62,235 bases of DNA from CAZGOM01 sp964542875 (GTDB taxonomy: Bacteria > Planctomycetota > Phycisphaerae > Phycisphaerales > Phycisphaeraceae), in assembly GCA_964542875.1 (NCBI GenBank), contig CAZIWA010000015.1, forward strand, positions 1 through 62,235, given 5' to 3'. A model generated the notes under the pieces. That model saw only the letters and a program-made list of their open reading frames with translations, had not been told where the DNA came from and did not search any database. Positions 16,784 to 25,856 of the stretch are shown here, piece after piece. The first letter of the stretch is position 1; each line of letters begins with the position of its first letter. Both the position numbers and the translations under genes were made by a program.

Positions 16784-17413
16784 ATGAAGACGCGATTGAT
16801 TCTTTCAGCGATTCTCCTGTCTGCCGGAGCGCTTTTGGGCGCCGGGGCGGCAACTCACAGCGCTCTCGCATCCCCGGAACCGAGCTTGGTTTACGGCGGT
16901 TGGGAATTCACATTCACGGCGGAAGCGCCTCGCGCGATCCGGGTGACCAACGCGGACGGCAAGGCAAGCTGGTACTGGTACGTGACCTATAAAGTGGTGA
17001 ACAACACCGGCGGCGAACGCATGTTTGTGCCGGAATTTGTGGTATCGACCGATGAAGGCGACATCATTCCCGGTGGAAAAGACGTTCCGCCGAGCGTTTA
17101 TGAAGCCGTCCGGGCCGATACCGGCAACAAGCTGGTGGTTTCCCCCTCACGGGCGCTTGGCCTGATGCTGCAAGGCGAAGACAACGCGCGGGAATCCGTG
17201 GTTGTGTGGAAGGCTTTTGACCATGACGTGACTGACGTGAATCTCTTCATCCAAGGCTTGTCGGGTGAGACGCAGACGGTGAAAAACCCGGAGACGGGCG
17301 CCGATGTCAACCTGCATAAGGCGATGATGATCAGTTATCTCTTCCCGGGCACGAATGTGAATCCTGGCGTGCAGCAGGTGAAGGTGCTTCGCAAGAAGTG
17401 GGTTATGCGGTAA
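16784..17413 (+). CDS. secreted beta-sandwich protein of unknown function
   Basis: The 209-residue product starts at the ATG at 16784, which has a GGAGG site. It has a classical Sec signal peptide (MKTRLILSAILLSAGALLGAGAA..ALA, about 1-30). The mature part alternates beta strands with conserved-looking aromatic residues (YGGWEFTFTAEAPRAIRV, SWYWYVTYKVVNNTGGE) and resembles an Ig-like domain. No cysteine pairs or catalytic motif are visible. glcF starts 12 bases after its stop codon, so the two may be co-transcribed, although no functional link is evident. Confidence 0.65.
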   Translation: MKTRLILSAILLSAGALLGAGAATHSALASPEPSLVYGGWEFTFTAEAPRAIRVTNADGKASWYWYVTYKVVNNTGGERMFVPEFVVSTDEGDIIPGGKDVPPSVYEAVRADTGNKLVVSPSRALGLMLQGEDNARESVVVWKAFDHDVTDVNLFIQGLSGETQTVKNPETGADVNLHKAMMISYLFPGTNVNPGVQQVKVLRKKWVMR

Positions 17414-17425
17414 GACCGGGTTTAA

Positions 17426-18859
17426 ATGAGCCTTGCTTCCTCCAATCCAAAGATTGTCTCCGGCCTGGGTGATGAACCTGCGGAAGCTATTTCACAGACA
17501 GATTCCCACGGGCACAGGCTGCCGGTGCTGGAACTGGACAAACGGACGTATGCGCGATCGATGGACTGCGTGCACTGCGGGCTGTGCCTGCCGGCGTGTC
17601 CTACGTACATCCAGACGGGGTTGGAATCCGACTCGCCTCGCGGGCGGATTTATCTGATGAAGAGCCTTGCCGACGGCAAGGTGGAAGCGACCGAAGAACT
17701 GCTGGGACACCTGGACCTGTGCCTGGACTGCCGGGCGTGCGAGACGGCTTGCCCCTCGGGCGTGGTGTATCACGAGCTGATTGAGGAATCGCGTGCGAAG
17801 CTGATGCCTCAGCGGCCCAAGACCGTGACCAGCCGGCTGCTGAACGCGGTGTTTTTGAATTTGTTCGTGAATCCGACACGGCTCAAGGCTGCGCTGTTTC
17901 CGGCGAGGGTGGCGCAGAAGCTGGGGCTGTGGAATGCGGTGGGCAAGGCGTCCGCGCCGCTGCTGCCGGAAGAGTTCAAGAAGATGCAGCAGATGCTGCC
18001 GCCTGACGGCCCGATGTGGGAATCAGAGCTGGACACGTATTACAAGGGTAACCCTGCGCAATACGTGGACGGTAAGCCACGGGCTGTGGTGGGGATGTTC
18101 GCCGGGTGCGTGGGGAGCGTGCTGTTTCAGGAAGTGAATCGGCAGACGATCCGGATTCTGCAGCACATCGGGTGCGATGTGGTGGTGCCCAAGGCGCAAA
18201 AGTGCTGCGGGGCGATCCATCACCATGCGGGCGACCTGCATGGCGCGGAAGAACTGGCAAGGCAGAACATCGACGCCTTCCTGGGCTACACCGGGGACCA
18301 TGAGAAGGTCGATTACATCGTGAACAATATTTCGGGGTGCGGGGCGATGCTGAAGGATTACGCGCTGGTGCTGCGCGATGACCCGGCGTATGTCTCGCGT
18401 GCGAGCGAGCTGGTGAAGAAGTCCAAGGACATCAGCCAGTTGATCGTAGAGTTGAAGCCTGTGAAGCCGACGTATGAGGTGAAGCGGACCGTGACTTATC
18501 ACGACGCGTGCCACCTGGCCCATGGGCAGAAGGTGACGAGCCAGCCCAGGGAAATGCTTTCGTGGGTGAAGGGGCTGACGCTTAAGCCGCTTCGCGAGTC
18601 CGACATGTGCTGCGGGGCTGCGGGGACATACAACCTGACACAGCCGGCGATGGCGATGGAACTGGGCGAGCGCAAGGTGGGACACATCAAGGCGACGGGA
18701 GCCGGCGCATGCGTGACGGGGAACGTCGGCTGCGCGATGCAGATTTCGTCCGAAGCGCGGCGGCTGGGCGCGGGGTTTGAAGTTGAGCACCCGGTGAGCG
18801 TGCTACATGAGGCGTACTTCGGGCCAGATGCGGACAGCAAGACGCCGCTGGTGTTTTGA
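17426..18859 (+). CDS. glcF: glycolate oxidase iron-sulfur subunit GlcF-like
   Basis: The product has 477 residues. Two 4Fe-4S motifs are complete: C48-x2-C51-x2-C54-x3-C58 and C99-x2-C102-x2-C105-x3-C109. Two CCG domains follow (VPKAQKCCGAIHHHAGD and ESDMCCGAAGTYNLTQP), as in GlcF and heterodisulfide reductase subunit D-type proteins. It passes electrons from the flavin subunits GlcD/GlcE during oxidation of glycolate to glyoxylate at the membrane. GlcD and GlcE are not in this window, so they may be encoded elsewhere or the partner may differ. The family is certain; the glycolate specificity is inferred. Confidence 0.88.
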   Translation: MSLASSNPKIVSGLGDEPAEAISQTDSHGHRLPVLELDKRTYARSMDCVHCGLCLPACPTYIQTGLESDSPRGRIYLMKSLADGKVEATEELLGHLDLCLDCRACETACPSGVVYHELIEESRAKLMPQRPKTVTSRLLNAVFLNLFVNPTRLKAALFPARVAQKLGLWNAVGKASAPLLPEEFKKMQQMLPPDGPMWESELDTYYKGNPAQYVDGKPRAVVGMFAGCVGSVLFQEVNRQTIRILQHIGCDVVVPKAQKCCGAIHHHAGDLHGAEELARQNIDAFLGYTGDHEKVDYIVNNISGCGAMLKDYALVLRDDPAYVSRASELVKKSKDISQLIVELKPVKPTYEVKRTVTYHDACHLAHGQKVTSQPREMLSWVKGLTLKPLRESDMCCGAAGTYNLTQPAMAMELGERKVGHIKATGAGACVTGNVGCAMQISSEARRLGAGFEVEHPVSVLHEAYFGPDADSKTPLVF

Positions 18860-18983
18860 CCGCGAGGACGCGGAGTTTCATATCCAATGTCCCGGGTTCC
18901 GTGTCTAAGAAAAGAGTGTCGAGCGGTTTGGCGATTGATCCTTGGATGGGTAGGCTTTGTGCCATTCATACGAGGAACATTTC

Positions 18984-19631
18984 ATGCTGTTTAAGAAGAA
19001 TACGAAGCTGGTGATGATTGGCGATTCCATCACGGATGTGGGCCGGACGCGGCCGGTGGCGGAGGGGCTGTTTGATCCGCTCGGGCGTGGATATGTGACG
19101 ATGGTGGAGGCGCTGATCCTCTCGGGTTACCCGGAACTGGGGCTGCGGATCGTCAATACGGGTTGCTCGGGCGACCAGGTGATTTCACTCAAGAAACGGT
19201 GGCAGGCGGATGTGCTGGACCTGAAGCCGGATTATGTGTCGGTGATGATCGGCACCAACGATGTGTGGCGGCAGTTTGATATCCCGCGTCAGAAGGAAGC
19301 GCATGTGCTGCCGGACCAATACGAAGCGACTTATCGGGAATTGATCGAGCAGACACAGCCGAAGGTGAAGCAGATGATCCTGATGACGCCGTTTTACCTT
19401 GAGCTTAACAAAGGTGATGCGATGCGCGCGCGGATGGATGAGTACGGCGCGATCGTCAAGAAGCTGGCGAAGGAATACAAGACGGTGTTCGTCGATACGC
19501 AGGCGCCGTTTGATGCGGTGCTCAAGCACATGCACTCCGCGGCGATCGGCTGGGACCGCGTCCACCCCAACCAGGCGGGACACATGGTGCTGGCGCGTGC
19601 ATTTTTGAACGCGGTTGGGTTCAAGTGGTGA
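18984..19631 (+). CDS. SGNH/GDSL hydrolase
   Basis: The product has 215 residues from the ATG at 18984 (GAGGAA upstream). The four SGNH blocks are visible: GDSIT with nucleophile S15, block II Gly in NTGCSGD, GTND with N92, and the C-terminal D191-x2-H194 in WDRVHPNQAGH. There is no signal peptide, so it is probably a cytoplasmic esterase or a carbohydrate or acyl-ester hydrolase; the sequence resembles rhamnogalacturonan-acetylesterase-like members. Its stop codon overlaps the yraN start (TGATG), which indicates translational coupling. Confidence 0.88.
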   Translation: MLFKKNTKLVMIGDSITDVGRTRPVAEGLFDPLGRGYVTMVEALILSGYPELGLRIVNTGCSGDQVISLKKRWQADVLDLKPDYVSVMIGTNDVWRQFDIPRQKEAHVLPDQYEATYRELIEQTQPKVKQMILMTPFYLELNKGDAMRARMDEYGAIVKKLAKEYKTVFVDTQAPFDAVLKHMHSAAIGWDRVHPNQAGHMVLARAFLNAVGFKW

Positions 19632-20077
19632 TGGCAAACTCCGGGGCATGGATCAAGCGATTGGCTCGTGTGCTGGGCCTGGCAGGCGAACCGGAAACAC
19701 CCGGGAGCGCGGGGGAACGCGTCGCTTGCGCTTATCTGAAAAGCAAGGGGTTCAAGGTGCTGGGGGTGAACCTCAAATGCAACATCGGGGAGATCGACAT
19801 TCTGGCGATGGACCCCGACGGTAAGACGGTGGTGGTGGTTGAAGTGAAGACGCGCGAGGACGCGCCGGGGATCGACGCGCGATACGACCCGAGGCGGCCT
19901 GAGGAGCGCGTGGGCCGGGCCAAGCAGCGGAAGCTGGCAATGCTGGGCGCGTGGGCGGTGAAGCGGTATGGGCTGCAAAAACACCCGGTGCGCTTTGATG
20001 TGGTGGGCGTGGATTTGAAGAGGGATGGGAAGCACGAGGTGAGGCATTACGTGGGGGCGTTTGAGTCGGCGTGGTGA
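19631..20077 (+). CDS. yraN: YraN/UPF0102 family predicted nuclease
   Basis: The product has 148 residues. The core contains a nuclease-like D/ExK layout of the restriction-endonuclease-like fold: GERVACAYLKSKGFKVLGVN, then GEIDILAMDPDGKTVVVVEVKTR, then the basic RVGRAKQRKL. D in EIDIL and E/K in VEVK are the predicted active-site residues. The family is widespread and its role is linked to DNA processing but unproven. It starts on the stop codon of the SGNH hydrolase and is followed within 2 bases by a palindromic repeat. Confidence 0.9.
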   Translation: MANSGAWIKRLARVLGLAGEPETPGSAGERVACAYLKSKGFKVLGVNLKCNIGEIDILAMDPDGKTVVVVEVKTREDAPGIDARYDPRRPEERVGRAKQRKLAMLGAWAVKRYGLQKHPVRFDVVGVDLKRDGKHEVRHYVGAFESAW

Positions 20078-20116
20078 GATTGCGGCAGACCGCAATAGAG
20101 GACCAGAGAGTGGAAA
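20077..20116. repeat. stop-codon palindrome (ATTGCGG type)
   Basis: ATTGCGG-CAGA-CCGCAAT (20079-20096) is followed by AGAGGACCAGAGAG. It begins immediately after the yraN stop codon. Related copies with different but still paired stems lie at 36263-36300, 38634-38664 and 51107-51139, and a half copy at 32563-32595. Confidence 0.65.
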
Positions 20117-20157
20117 ATTGAAAGTAAACAGAAGACAGTCGTTTCGCTAACTAAGGA

Positions 20158-22236
20158 TTATGGGCGGGTGATTTGCAGCCACCAGTTTTCAAGGGTGTCG
20201 AGGGCGTCGGTTTGGTTGAAGAGGCGGTCGCGGGCGGCGAGGGCCTGGGCGCGCAGGTGGTTGTTAAGGTCGGTGTCGGTGGCGATTTTGACGGCTTGTG
20301 CGGCGTAGTCTTCGGGTGTGTGCGCGATGCCGTGGGAGATGCCGGCGTGAGTGAGGGCGGCGGAGGCCCAGCGGGTGCGGTGATGGTGGGGTTCGGGGAA
20401 GGTGATTTGGGGGGTGGTGGAGAAGAGGGTGTCGAGGACGGTGTTGGCGCCGCCGCCGTAGCCGAAGGTGTCGAGGGCGACAGTGGCGTGGTGGAGGCGG
20501 GCGATAAAGTGTTTGTAATCGGCACGGGGAGCGATGGTGACGCGGTCCATGGGGAGGCCTGAGCGGGTGAGACGGGCCAGCAGAAGGTTGGTGATGGTGG
20601 GCTGGGCATCGGCAAGGAGGACGAGCTGGCCGGTGGGGTCCTGGGCGAGGATTTGTTTTAAGGCCTGGTCGAAACGAGGCTGATATTTGCGCAGGTTCTG
20701 AGCACAGAAGTAGACCCGGCCTTCGGGGAGGCCAAGGGCCTGGCGGGTGATGCCCGCGGGGTCCGGCGGGGTGGCGTAACAGACGGGGAGGCAGTTTGGC
20801 GTGAAGACTTTTTCGGAGTAGTCGGCAAGGGATTCGGGGGTTTCAAGCAGTGAGGAGGATTGGTACCAGCCGACGCCGGGGATGCGCGTGGAGCTGGGCC
20901 AGCCCCAACTGGCGATTTGGACGGGGGCTGGCTGGAGAAAGGGGAGGAAGTAGTTGGTGGAATCGGTGCCGACTTCAAAATAGTGAAGGGCATCGAAATG
21001 GCGTTCGGCGATGCGGGCGGCAAAATCACGGATGTCCTTGGCGACGACGGTGATGCCTGTGAGGTTGGGGTTTTTGAGGCTGGTGCGAAGGATGTTGGAC
21101 CCTGCGATGGTGCTGGAGATGAGCGTGCACTTGACCTTCTGACCGGTGGAGCGGTTCAAGATGCCTTCAAAGCATTTGAGGAAGACGCCCTCGTGCCCAT
21201 GGGTGACGACGATGCCGATTTCCGGCACGGCGCGCGCAGGGGCAGCAGGGGCGATGGGTTTGAGGAATGGGGAGAAGAGCTTGACGTAGGCTTCGCGGAT
21301 CTGGCGTTCACGGCCTTGCTGGTAGGTGAGGAGCATGGAAGGGCAGACGCCGGAGACGATGAGCTCATCATGAGTGAGGGAGTCGACGGATCTGGTGAGG
21401 GATTCGAGCGTGGCCAGGAGCTCTTCCTGGTATTGGTCGACGCTGGATTGATCGGGTGCGACGGGTTCGAAGATCTCTTTGGCGCGAAGCTGCCAGAGCC
21501 AGGGGGATTTGCGGTGGACGCCTGCGGCGGCGAGAAGGTCGCGGGATTGGGATGCCTGACCGAGGTTGAGCCGGGCGATGGAGATGGATTCATGCAGGGC
21601 GTGTTCGTGCGGTTTGAAGTGGAGGGCTTTTTCAAACGCGTCGATGGCATCGGAAAGGCGATCAAGGGCTTGGTAACTGTTGCCGAGGTTGATCCAGGCG
21701 TCGGCGTAGTCGGGCTTGAGCTCAACGGCGGCCTGGAGCTGGGGCAGGGCTTCAGCGACGAGGCCGTACTCGTGGAGCGCATTGCCGAGGTTAAAGCGGT
21801 AGGTGGCGTTGTTCGGGTCGTTTTTGACGAGCTGGCGGAAGATGGGAACGGCTTCTCCGGGGCGGCCTGCGTTGACGTGGGTGAGCCCGAGGTTGACCCA
21901 GGCGGTGGTGAGCTGAGGTTGGAGATTGATGGCGGCCTGGAAGGCTTTGGCGGCTTCGGGATACCGCTTGGAGCGGCGGAAAAGTTCGCCGAGGTTTGCG
22001 AGGACGGCGGCGTTGCGGGGGTCGAGCGCGTTGGCCCGGGTCATGAGGGTGATGCCCTGGTCGAGCCGGTTGGATTGGCCGCAGATGACGCCCTGCATGT
22101 GGAAGGATTCGGAGAAGGTGGGGAACTGCTGCTGGCAGCGCTGGCAGAGCATTTCCGCTTCGGCGAGCTTGCCGGTCTGGAAAGCCTGGACGGCTTGCTG
22201 GAAGAGCGACTGCGCGGTGGTGAAACCGTAGTTCAT
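20158..22236 (-). CDS. TPR protein with O-GlcNAc-transferase-like glycosyltransferase domain
   Basis: The 692-residue product starts with about seven tetratricopeptide repeats (residues 1-230, for example NAAVLANLGELFRRSKRYPEAAKAFQAAINLQP). The C-terminal half is a GT-B fold of the GT41/SPINDLY type, with QIASWGWPSSTRIPG, RVYFCAQNLRKYQPRFD and FGYGGGANTVLDTLF visible. Such proteins transfer a sugar to protein Ser/Thr or build glycoconjugates; the acceptor is unknown. The usual His of OGT-type domains cannot be assigned with confidence. It is divergent from the STAS gene. Confidence 0.85.
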   Translation of the reverse strand: MNYGFTTAQSLFQQAVQAFQTGKLAEAEMLCQRCQQQFPTFSESFHMQGVICGQSNRLDQGITLMTRANALDPRNAAVLANLGELFRRSKRYPEAAKAFQAAINLQPQLTTAWVNLGLTHVNAGRPGEAVPIFRQLVKNDPNNATYRFNLGNALHEYGLVAEALPQLQAAVELKPDYADAWINLGNSYQALDRLSDAIDAFEKALHFKPHEHALHESISIARLNLGQASQSRDLLAAAGVHRKSPWLWQLRAKEIFEPVAPDQSSVDQYQEELLATLESLTRSVDSLTHDELIVSGVCPSMLLTYQQGRERQIREAYVKLFSPFLKPIAPAAPARAVPEIGIVVTHGHEGVFLKCFEGILNRSTGQKVKCTLISSTIAGSNILRTSLKNPNLTGITVVAKDIRDFAARIAERHFDALHYFEVGTDSTNYFLPFLQPAPVQIASWGWPSSTRIPGVGWYQSSSLLETPESLADYSEKVFTPNCLPVCYATPPDPAGITRQALGLPEGRVYFCAQNLRKYQPRFDQALKQILAQDPTGQLVLLADAQPTITNLLLARLTRSGLPMDRVTIAPRADYKHFIARLHHATVALDTFGYGGGANTVLDTLFSTTPQITFPEPHHHRTRWASAALTHAGISHGIAHTPEDYAAQAVKIATDTDLNNHLRAQALAARDRLFNQTDALDTLENWWLQITRP

Positions 22237-22341
22237 GTGTGGGGTTGCCTCTGACGGGGCTGGATCGGCGTGGCACGTGGAGGAAGCGTGTATCTTACAG
22301 GGGTGAAGCAGGCTTGGTTGTTCTGGAAAAGGATGGATGAA

Positions 22342-23676
22342 ATGCGCATTGATTCCCGCAGGGATGGCCGGGTGCTGGTGTTGACGCTGGAAGGCCGGCT
22401 GGATGCGTTTGGCAGCAAGGCGCTGGCGCAGAAGCTGGAACAGGCGGTGAAGCCGGATGTGACCGTGGTGGTGCTGGACATGGCCAAGGTGCCTTACCTT
22501 TCAAGCGCAGGGGTGCGGGTGTTTGTGAGCCATCAGCGGGAGCTGGCGGCACGCGAGGGGGAATTGATTTTGTCCGGTGTGGAACTGTATTGCTACAACG
22601 TGCTGGAGATGTCCGGACTGGCGGAGTCGTTTGTCCGCTTTGGCCGGGTGGGCGAGGCGCTGGCGCACGTGGGGCCCGAGGCACGCGACGCCGGGAGGCG
22701 CTCGGGGTGGGATGTGCTGCCGACGTATGAAACGCCCGCGGGGACGATGCGGATGATGGCCGAGTCCGAAGACCGGGGGACGGTGCATCTGATCGGGAAT
22801 GTGCAGGATGTGCTGTCATGCGCGCTGACGGCGGATGACATTGCCAGAAAGCCGTTCAGCGATGCGGAATATTCACTGGGCATGGGTGGGCTGGGGGATA
22901 TGTTTGAGGATTACTTCCCGATCATGGGAGAGATGATGACCATCGGGGGGACGATGGTGTGGCTGCCGACGGATGGGAACGATACGCCGGATTTTTTGAT
23001 TCCGCGATCCGATGCCGGCGGGCAGGTGCAGATGCACCTGGGGTTTAATGCGGCGATCCATGGCCGGTTCAATGAGCTGGTGCATTTCCGGTCGGCCAAG
23101 CCTGAAGGGGTGACGCTGACGGAGCTTTATCGGGCGCTGTTTAACGTTGCCAAGACGCGGGATGTACCGTTTTGCGGGGCGCTGGCGCTGGCCATGCGGG
23201 CGCAGATGGGCGGGGTGATGGGGTCAGGCGTGATACGGGCGCCGATTCATCGCAACCGGCCGGAGAACGGGAAGCTGATCATCGATCCGAGCAATGCGCG
23301 CGAATGGTTCGAGTCCGACCATGTTCCCAGACATCTGAATTCCACGGGGCTGCTTTGCGGTGTGGGTGTGGACCTGACGCATGATTTATCGAAGCTGGAC
23401 CGTGAGATGGTGGACGCGGCGTTCTGGGTGCACCCGGACAACGCTGGAAGCAAGACGGAACTGCTGCACAACCATGCGACGGTGTTTCCGCGGATCGGGT
23501 TCACCCATGAGCGGCCGGTGAACCTGGAAGCGGAGATCCGGCATGTGGTGGACAACTCGGAGTTTGTGGACATGCGGCATCTGCTGGACGCGACGACGAT
23601 TCAGGAAGCGCTGATCGGGGTTTCGTATGTGCAGGCGATCGAGGCGGACCCGCATGCGCGGCCATGGGAGGAGTGA
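22342..23676 (+). CDS. STAS domain fused to a large unknown domain
   Basis: The product has 444 residues from the ATG at 22342 (AAGGATG 6 bases upstream; the ATG at 22333 is also possible). Residues 1-105 form an anti-anti-sigma STAS domain with VVLDMAKVPYLSSAGVRVF, where S54/S55 mark the phosphorylatable serine position. The remaining roughly 330 residues match nothing I can name. They are globular, with GLGDMFEDYFPIMGEMMTIGG, which recalls the GxGD metal motif of PP2C-type phosphatases, and later HRNRPENGKLIIDP and LCGVGVDLTHDLSKLD. A stress-signalling switch with its own effector domain is an inference. Confidence 0.7.
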   Translation: MRIDSRRDGRVLVLTLEGRLDAFGSKALAQKLEQAVKPDVTVVVLDMAKVPYLSSAGVRVFVSHQRELAAREGELILSGVELYCYNVLEMSGLAESFVRFGRVGEALAHVGPEARDAGRRSGWDVLPTYETPAGTMRMMAESEDRGTVHLIGNVQDVLSCALTADDIARKPFSDAEYSLGMGGLGDMFEDYFPIMGEMMTIGGTMVWLPTDGNDTPDFLIPRSDAGGQVQMHLGFNAAIHGRFNELVHFRSAKPEGVTLTELYRALFNVAKTRDVPFCGALALAMRAQMGGVMGSGVIRAPIHRNRPENGKLIIDPSNAREWFESDHVPRHLNSTGLLCGVGVDLTHDLSKLDREMVDAAFWVHPDNAGSKTELLHNHATVFPRIGFTHERPVNLEAEIRHVVDNSEFVDMRHLLDATTIQEALIGVSYVQAIEADPHARPWEE

Positions 23677-23692
23677 GGGAATGGTTGACGGC

Positions 23693-23714
23693 AGATGTTA
23701 GATGTTAGAAGTAG
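23693..23714. repeat. single arm of GATGTTA-type repeat
   Basis: Three iterations of the (A)GATGTTA motif lie at the stop codon of the methyltransferase (23698-23700); the last coding residues, TSNI, come from the repeat. No complementary second arm was found nearby, so this is a partial copy. Confidence 0.6.
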
Positions 23715-24540
23715 CGGAGGGAGGAGCGGGTTGGTTAGTGGTTGTTGGTTTCGTGAAGGATTTTTCGCAGACCCAGACGCTGGCGAAGGGTGTGAGGGAG
23801 AACTGACGGCCGGATTTGAAGCCGGCGTTGGCGAGGTTTTGCTCCCAGGTTTTGTGTGAAAAGAAGTGAAGGAAGCCGGGGCCGAAGCAGCCGAAGGTGG
23901 CCAGGTCCCGGGGGTGTTCGGCGAGGAAGAGGCGGCCGCCTGCGCCGAGGATGCGCCAGGCTTCGGCAAGGAGGGCTTCGCGGTTGGCGTCGGTGCGCAG
24001 CTCATGGGCGGCGAAGACAAGAAAGACGGCGTCGACGGAGGATGTATCGACGGGAAGGTTGTCGAATCGCGCCTGGATCTGTGGGTATTGAGGGGGATAT
24101 AGCCTGCGGGCGAGGGTGATGGAAGGCTCGCTCATGAGGGCGGGGTCGTAGATATCAAGCGTGATGCCGGCGGCGTCCGGGAACAGGAAATGGAGCGGGA
24201 TGGAGGTCTGGTCCAGCCCGGAGTGGATGTTGACGTAGCGGTGGAGGCCCGCAGGGGCGTGCGGGACCGCCCACCAGCAGTCCAGGGCCTGGCGAAGATC
24301 GTAGACCCAGAAGGATGCGATGACAGACATGCCCGTCCACCAGGCGGCGAGGCTGGCCCCAAAGAGAAGCACCAGACGGACGAGCGAGGGCAGGCTGGAA
24401 AGAGTGGAGAGGGCGATGAGGCAGAGGATGATGAAGACGCCAAGGGTGTACTTGGGCCAGTTCACCCGGACGACCTGCCAGGCGCCGTCTGCGGGCCCGC
24501 GAAGAGGCATGGTGGTTTTAGCTGCGGGGTTATTCATCAT
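23698..24540 (-). CDS. membrane-anchored class I SAM-dependent methyltransferase
   Basis: The 280-residue product has two N-terminal transmembrane helices (about residues 31-50 and 53-75) and then a methyltransferase domain. GITLDIYDPA resembles the SAM-binding strand, though the usual GxGxG is weak. VDAVFLVFAAHELR (motif II) and ILGAGGRLFLAEHPRD (motif III) are clear. The substrate may be a lipid or quinone, given the anchor. Its start codon overlaps the 3-prime end of the DUF2071 gene by 11 bases, so they form an operon. Confidence 0.72.
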   Translation of the reverse strand: MMNNPAAKTTMPLRGPADGAWQVVRVNWPKYTLGVFIILCLIALSTLSSLPSLVRLVLLFGASLAAWWTGMSVIASFWVYDLRQALDCWWAVPHAPAGLHRYVNIHSGLDQTSIPLHFLFPDAAGITLDIYDPALMSEPSITLARRLYPPQYPQIQARFDNLPVDTSSVDAVFLVFAAHELRTDANREALLAEAWRILGAGGRLFLAEHPRDLATFGCFGPGFLHFFSHKTWEQNLANAGFKSGRQFSLTPFASVWVCEKSFTKPTTTNQPAPPSATSNI

Positions 24541-25330
24541 CGATCACTCGTTGTTCATCGGAGGTTCCCAGGCAGGCAGAGGTGAGCGGGTGGCGCACAC
24601 CGACCTCCCAGCGGTAATTGATGTCCTCAATATAGAACACACTGGAGAGCACGGGTGATGCTGCGGAGAGGTTTAAGGAATCAAAGAAGGTGTTTTGGCG
24701 CACCTTTGCATCAACCATTCGGGGATGCCAGCTCTGGCGCATGCCCTTGATGATGATGGTGGAATTGGTCTGCGGTTCATGATCGAAGGTGAAAGGCATG
24801 GGGCCTTGAAAGCGGCGGGCTTCCTGGGGGGTTTGGAAGATGGAGCCTTCAGGAAGAGACGCTGCTGTGCCGGCGAGGTTTGCGGAGATATCGAGCGTGA
24901 TGCCCAGCCGTGGGCAGGCGGTTTGGATGGAAAGATCCGCAGAGGTTTTGTTGATGTGGGTTTGCGCGCGGGCGTAGTTGTAGTGGGTGAGAAGGTTGCC
25001 CGAGTGCACCATGAGGGGTTTGTCGGTGAGGCTGCGGAGGATTTTAAGCCCGCGCAGGGTGACGCCGTCGGGCCGCTTAAACCGGGCAAAGATGCGAAAG
25101 CCGACGAGGAAGAAGGATTGGCCTAGAAAGGCCGGTGCGATGGCGGGCCGCAGGCCGCGGGTTTGCACCAGCGCACAGGCGATAAAGCCGTATCCGCAGT
25201 GGGTGTCCAATGTGAGGCCGGGGGGGAGCAGGGGCGTAAGGCGATCGGCCGGTAAGGCGTAAGTGAGGACGAGGCACCAATCAAAATGCGCGATGATGGG
25301 GATGGGGTGGCGTTTGAGAAGGTGAAGCAT
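24530..25330 (-). CDS. DUF2071/YqjF-like protein
   Basis: The 266-residue product resembles the DUF2071 family, which is related in fold to acetoacetate decarboxylase. It has the characteristic opening (WCLVLTYALPADRLTPLLPPGL), a central VGFRIFARF strand and an FTFDHEPQTNSTIIIKG segment near the C-terminus. The biochemical role of the family is not established. It overlaps the membrane methyltransferase that follows, which suggests they are translated together. The 526-base gap upstream is full of repeats. Confidence 0.65.
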   Translation of the reverse strand: MLHLLKRHPIPIIAHFDWCLVLTYALPADRLTPLLPPGLTLDTHCGYGFIACALVQTRGLRPAIAPAFLGQSFFLVGFRIFARFKRPDGVTLRGLKILRSLTDKPLMVHSGNLLTHYNYARAQTHINKTSADLSIQTACPRLGITLDISANLAGTAASLPEGSIFQTPQEARRFQGPMPFTFDHEPQTNSTIIIKGMRQSWHPRMVDAKVRQNTFFDSLNLSAASPVLSSVFYIEDINYRWEVGVRHPLTSACLGTSDEQRVIDDE

Positions 25331-25477
25331 GCGGACCCCCAGACAGGTGTTTGATCAATCGTAAGCCGAAGGGAGGGGAATTGGGGTGTGGTGGGGTGTC
25401 GCACGCGCCGTGGTGGCGCGCGAGAGCAGATTGAGAGAGAGTGGTGAGCAGATGGATCAAGAGAGATAAGAAGCAGA

Positions 25478-25798
25478 TTTTTAACCGCGAAGACGCGAAG
25501 TTAAGGAGCGGAAAGTAAAAGAAGGTCACGATAGATTGATTCAGGAATTAGATGGCTGGGGCAAAATTTTCGAGACTTTAGCGCCAATACAGGGAAGAGA
25601 TTTCTTCACGGGGGCTGCGCTCGAAGACTCGCTGACCTCTGGCTACGTGCCATCGCCCCACTGGGGCGTAGAAAGTGTCGGTCGCACTCGCATCTACACA
25701 CACGCAACCCTGTAACGTTGCTAAAGAGTCAAATTTTCTGTTTCCTTCTCACTTTCCGCCTTTCTTCTTTGCGTCGTCGTGCCTTCGCGGTAAAAAAT
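25478..25798. repeat. repeat composite: inverted ACCGCGAAG arms around a GCGCTCGAAGACTCGC element
   Basis: The left arm (25478-25525) and right arm (25743-25798) are diverged inverted copies sharing ACCGCGAAG, GCGGAAAGT and GAAGG in order. Between them, 25609-25726 matches 43781-43900 over about 120 bases (shared GGGGGCTGCGCTCGAAGACT, then TCGCCCC.CTGGGGCG, then GTTGCTA.AG). This accounts for most of the gap between 25331 and 25856; no gene is seen there. Confidence 0.65.
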
Positions 25799-25856
25799 CC
25801 GATCCTCTCCATTCTGGTATTCTGCCGGGCGATTTTCACATGAAACGAGGGTGCGC

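Noticed and set aside
20860..22254. Plus-strand frame antisense to the TPR/glycosyltransferase gene
   Set aside because: It is a mirror of a well-supported gene and shows no recognisable fold.
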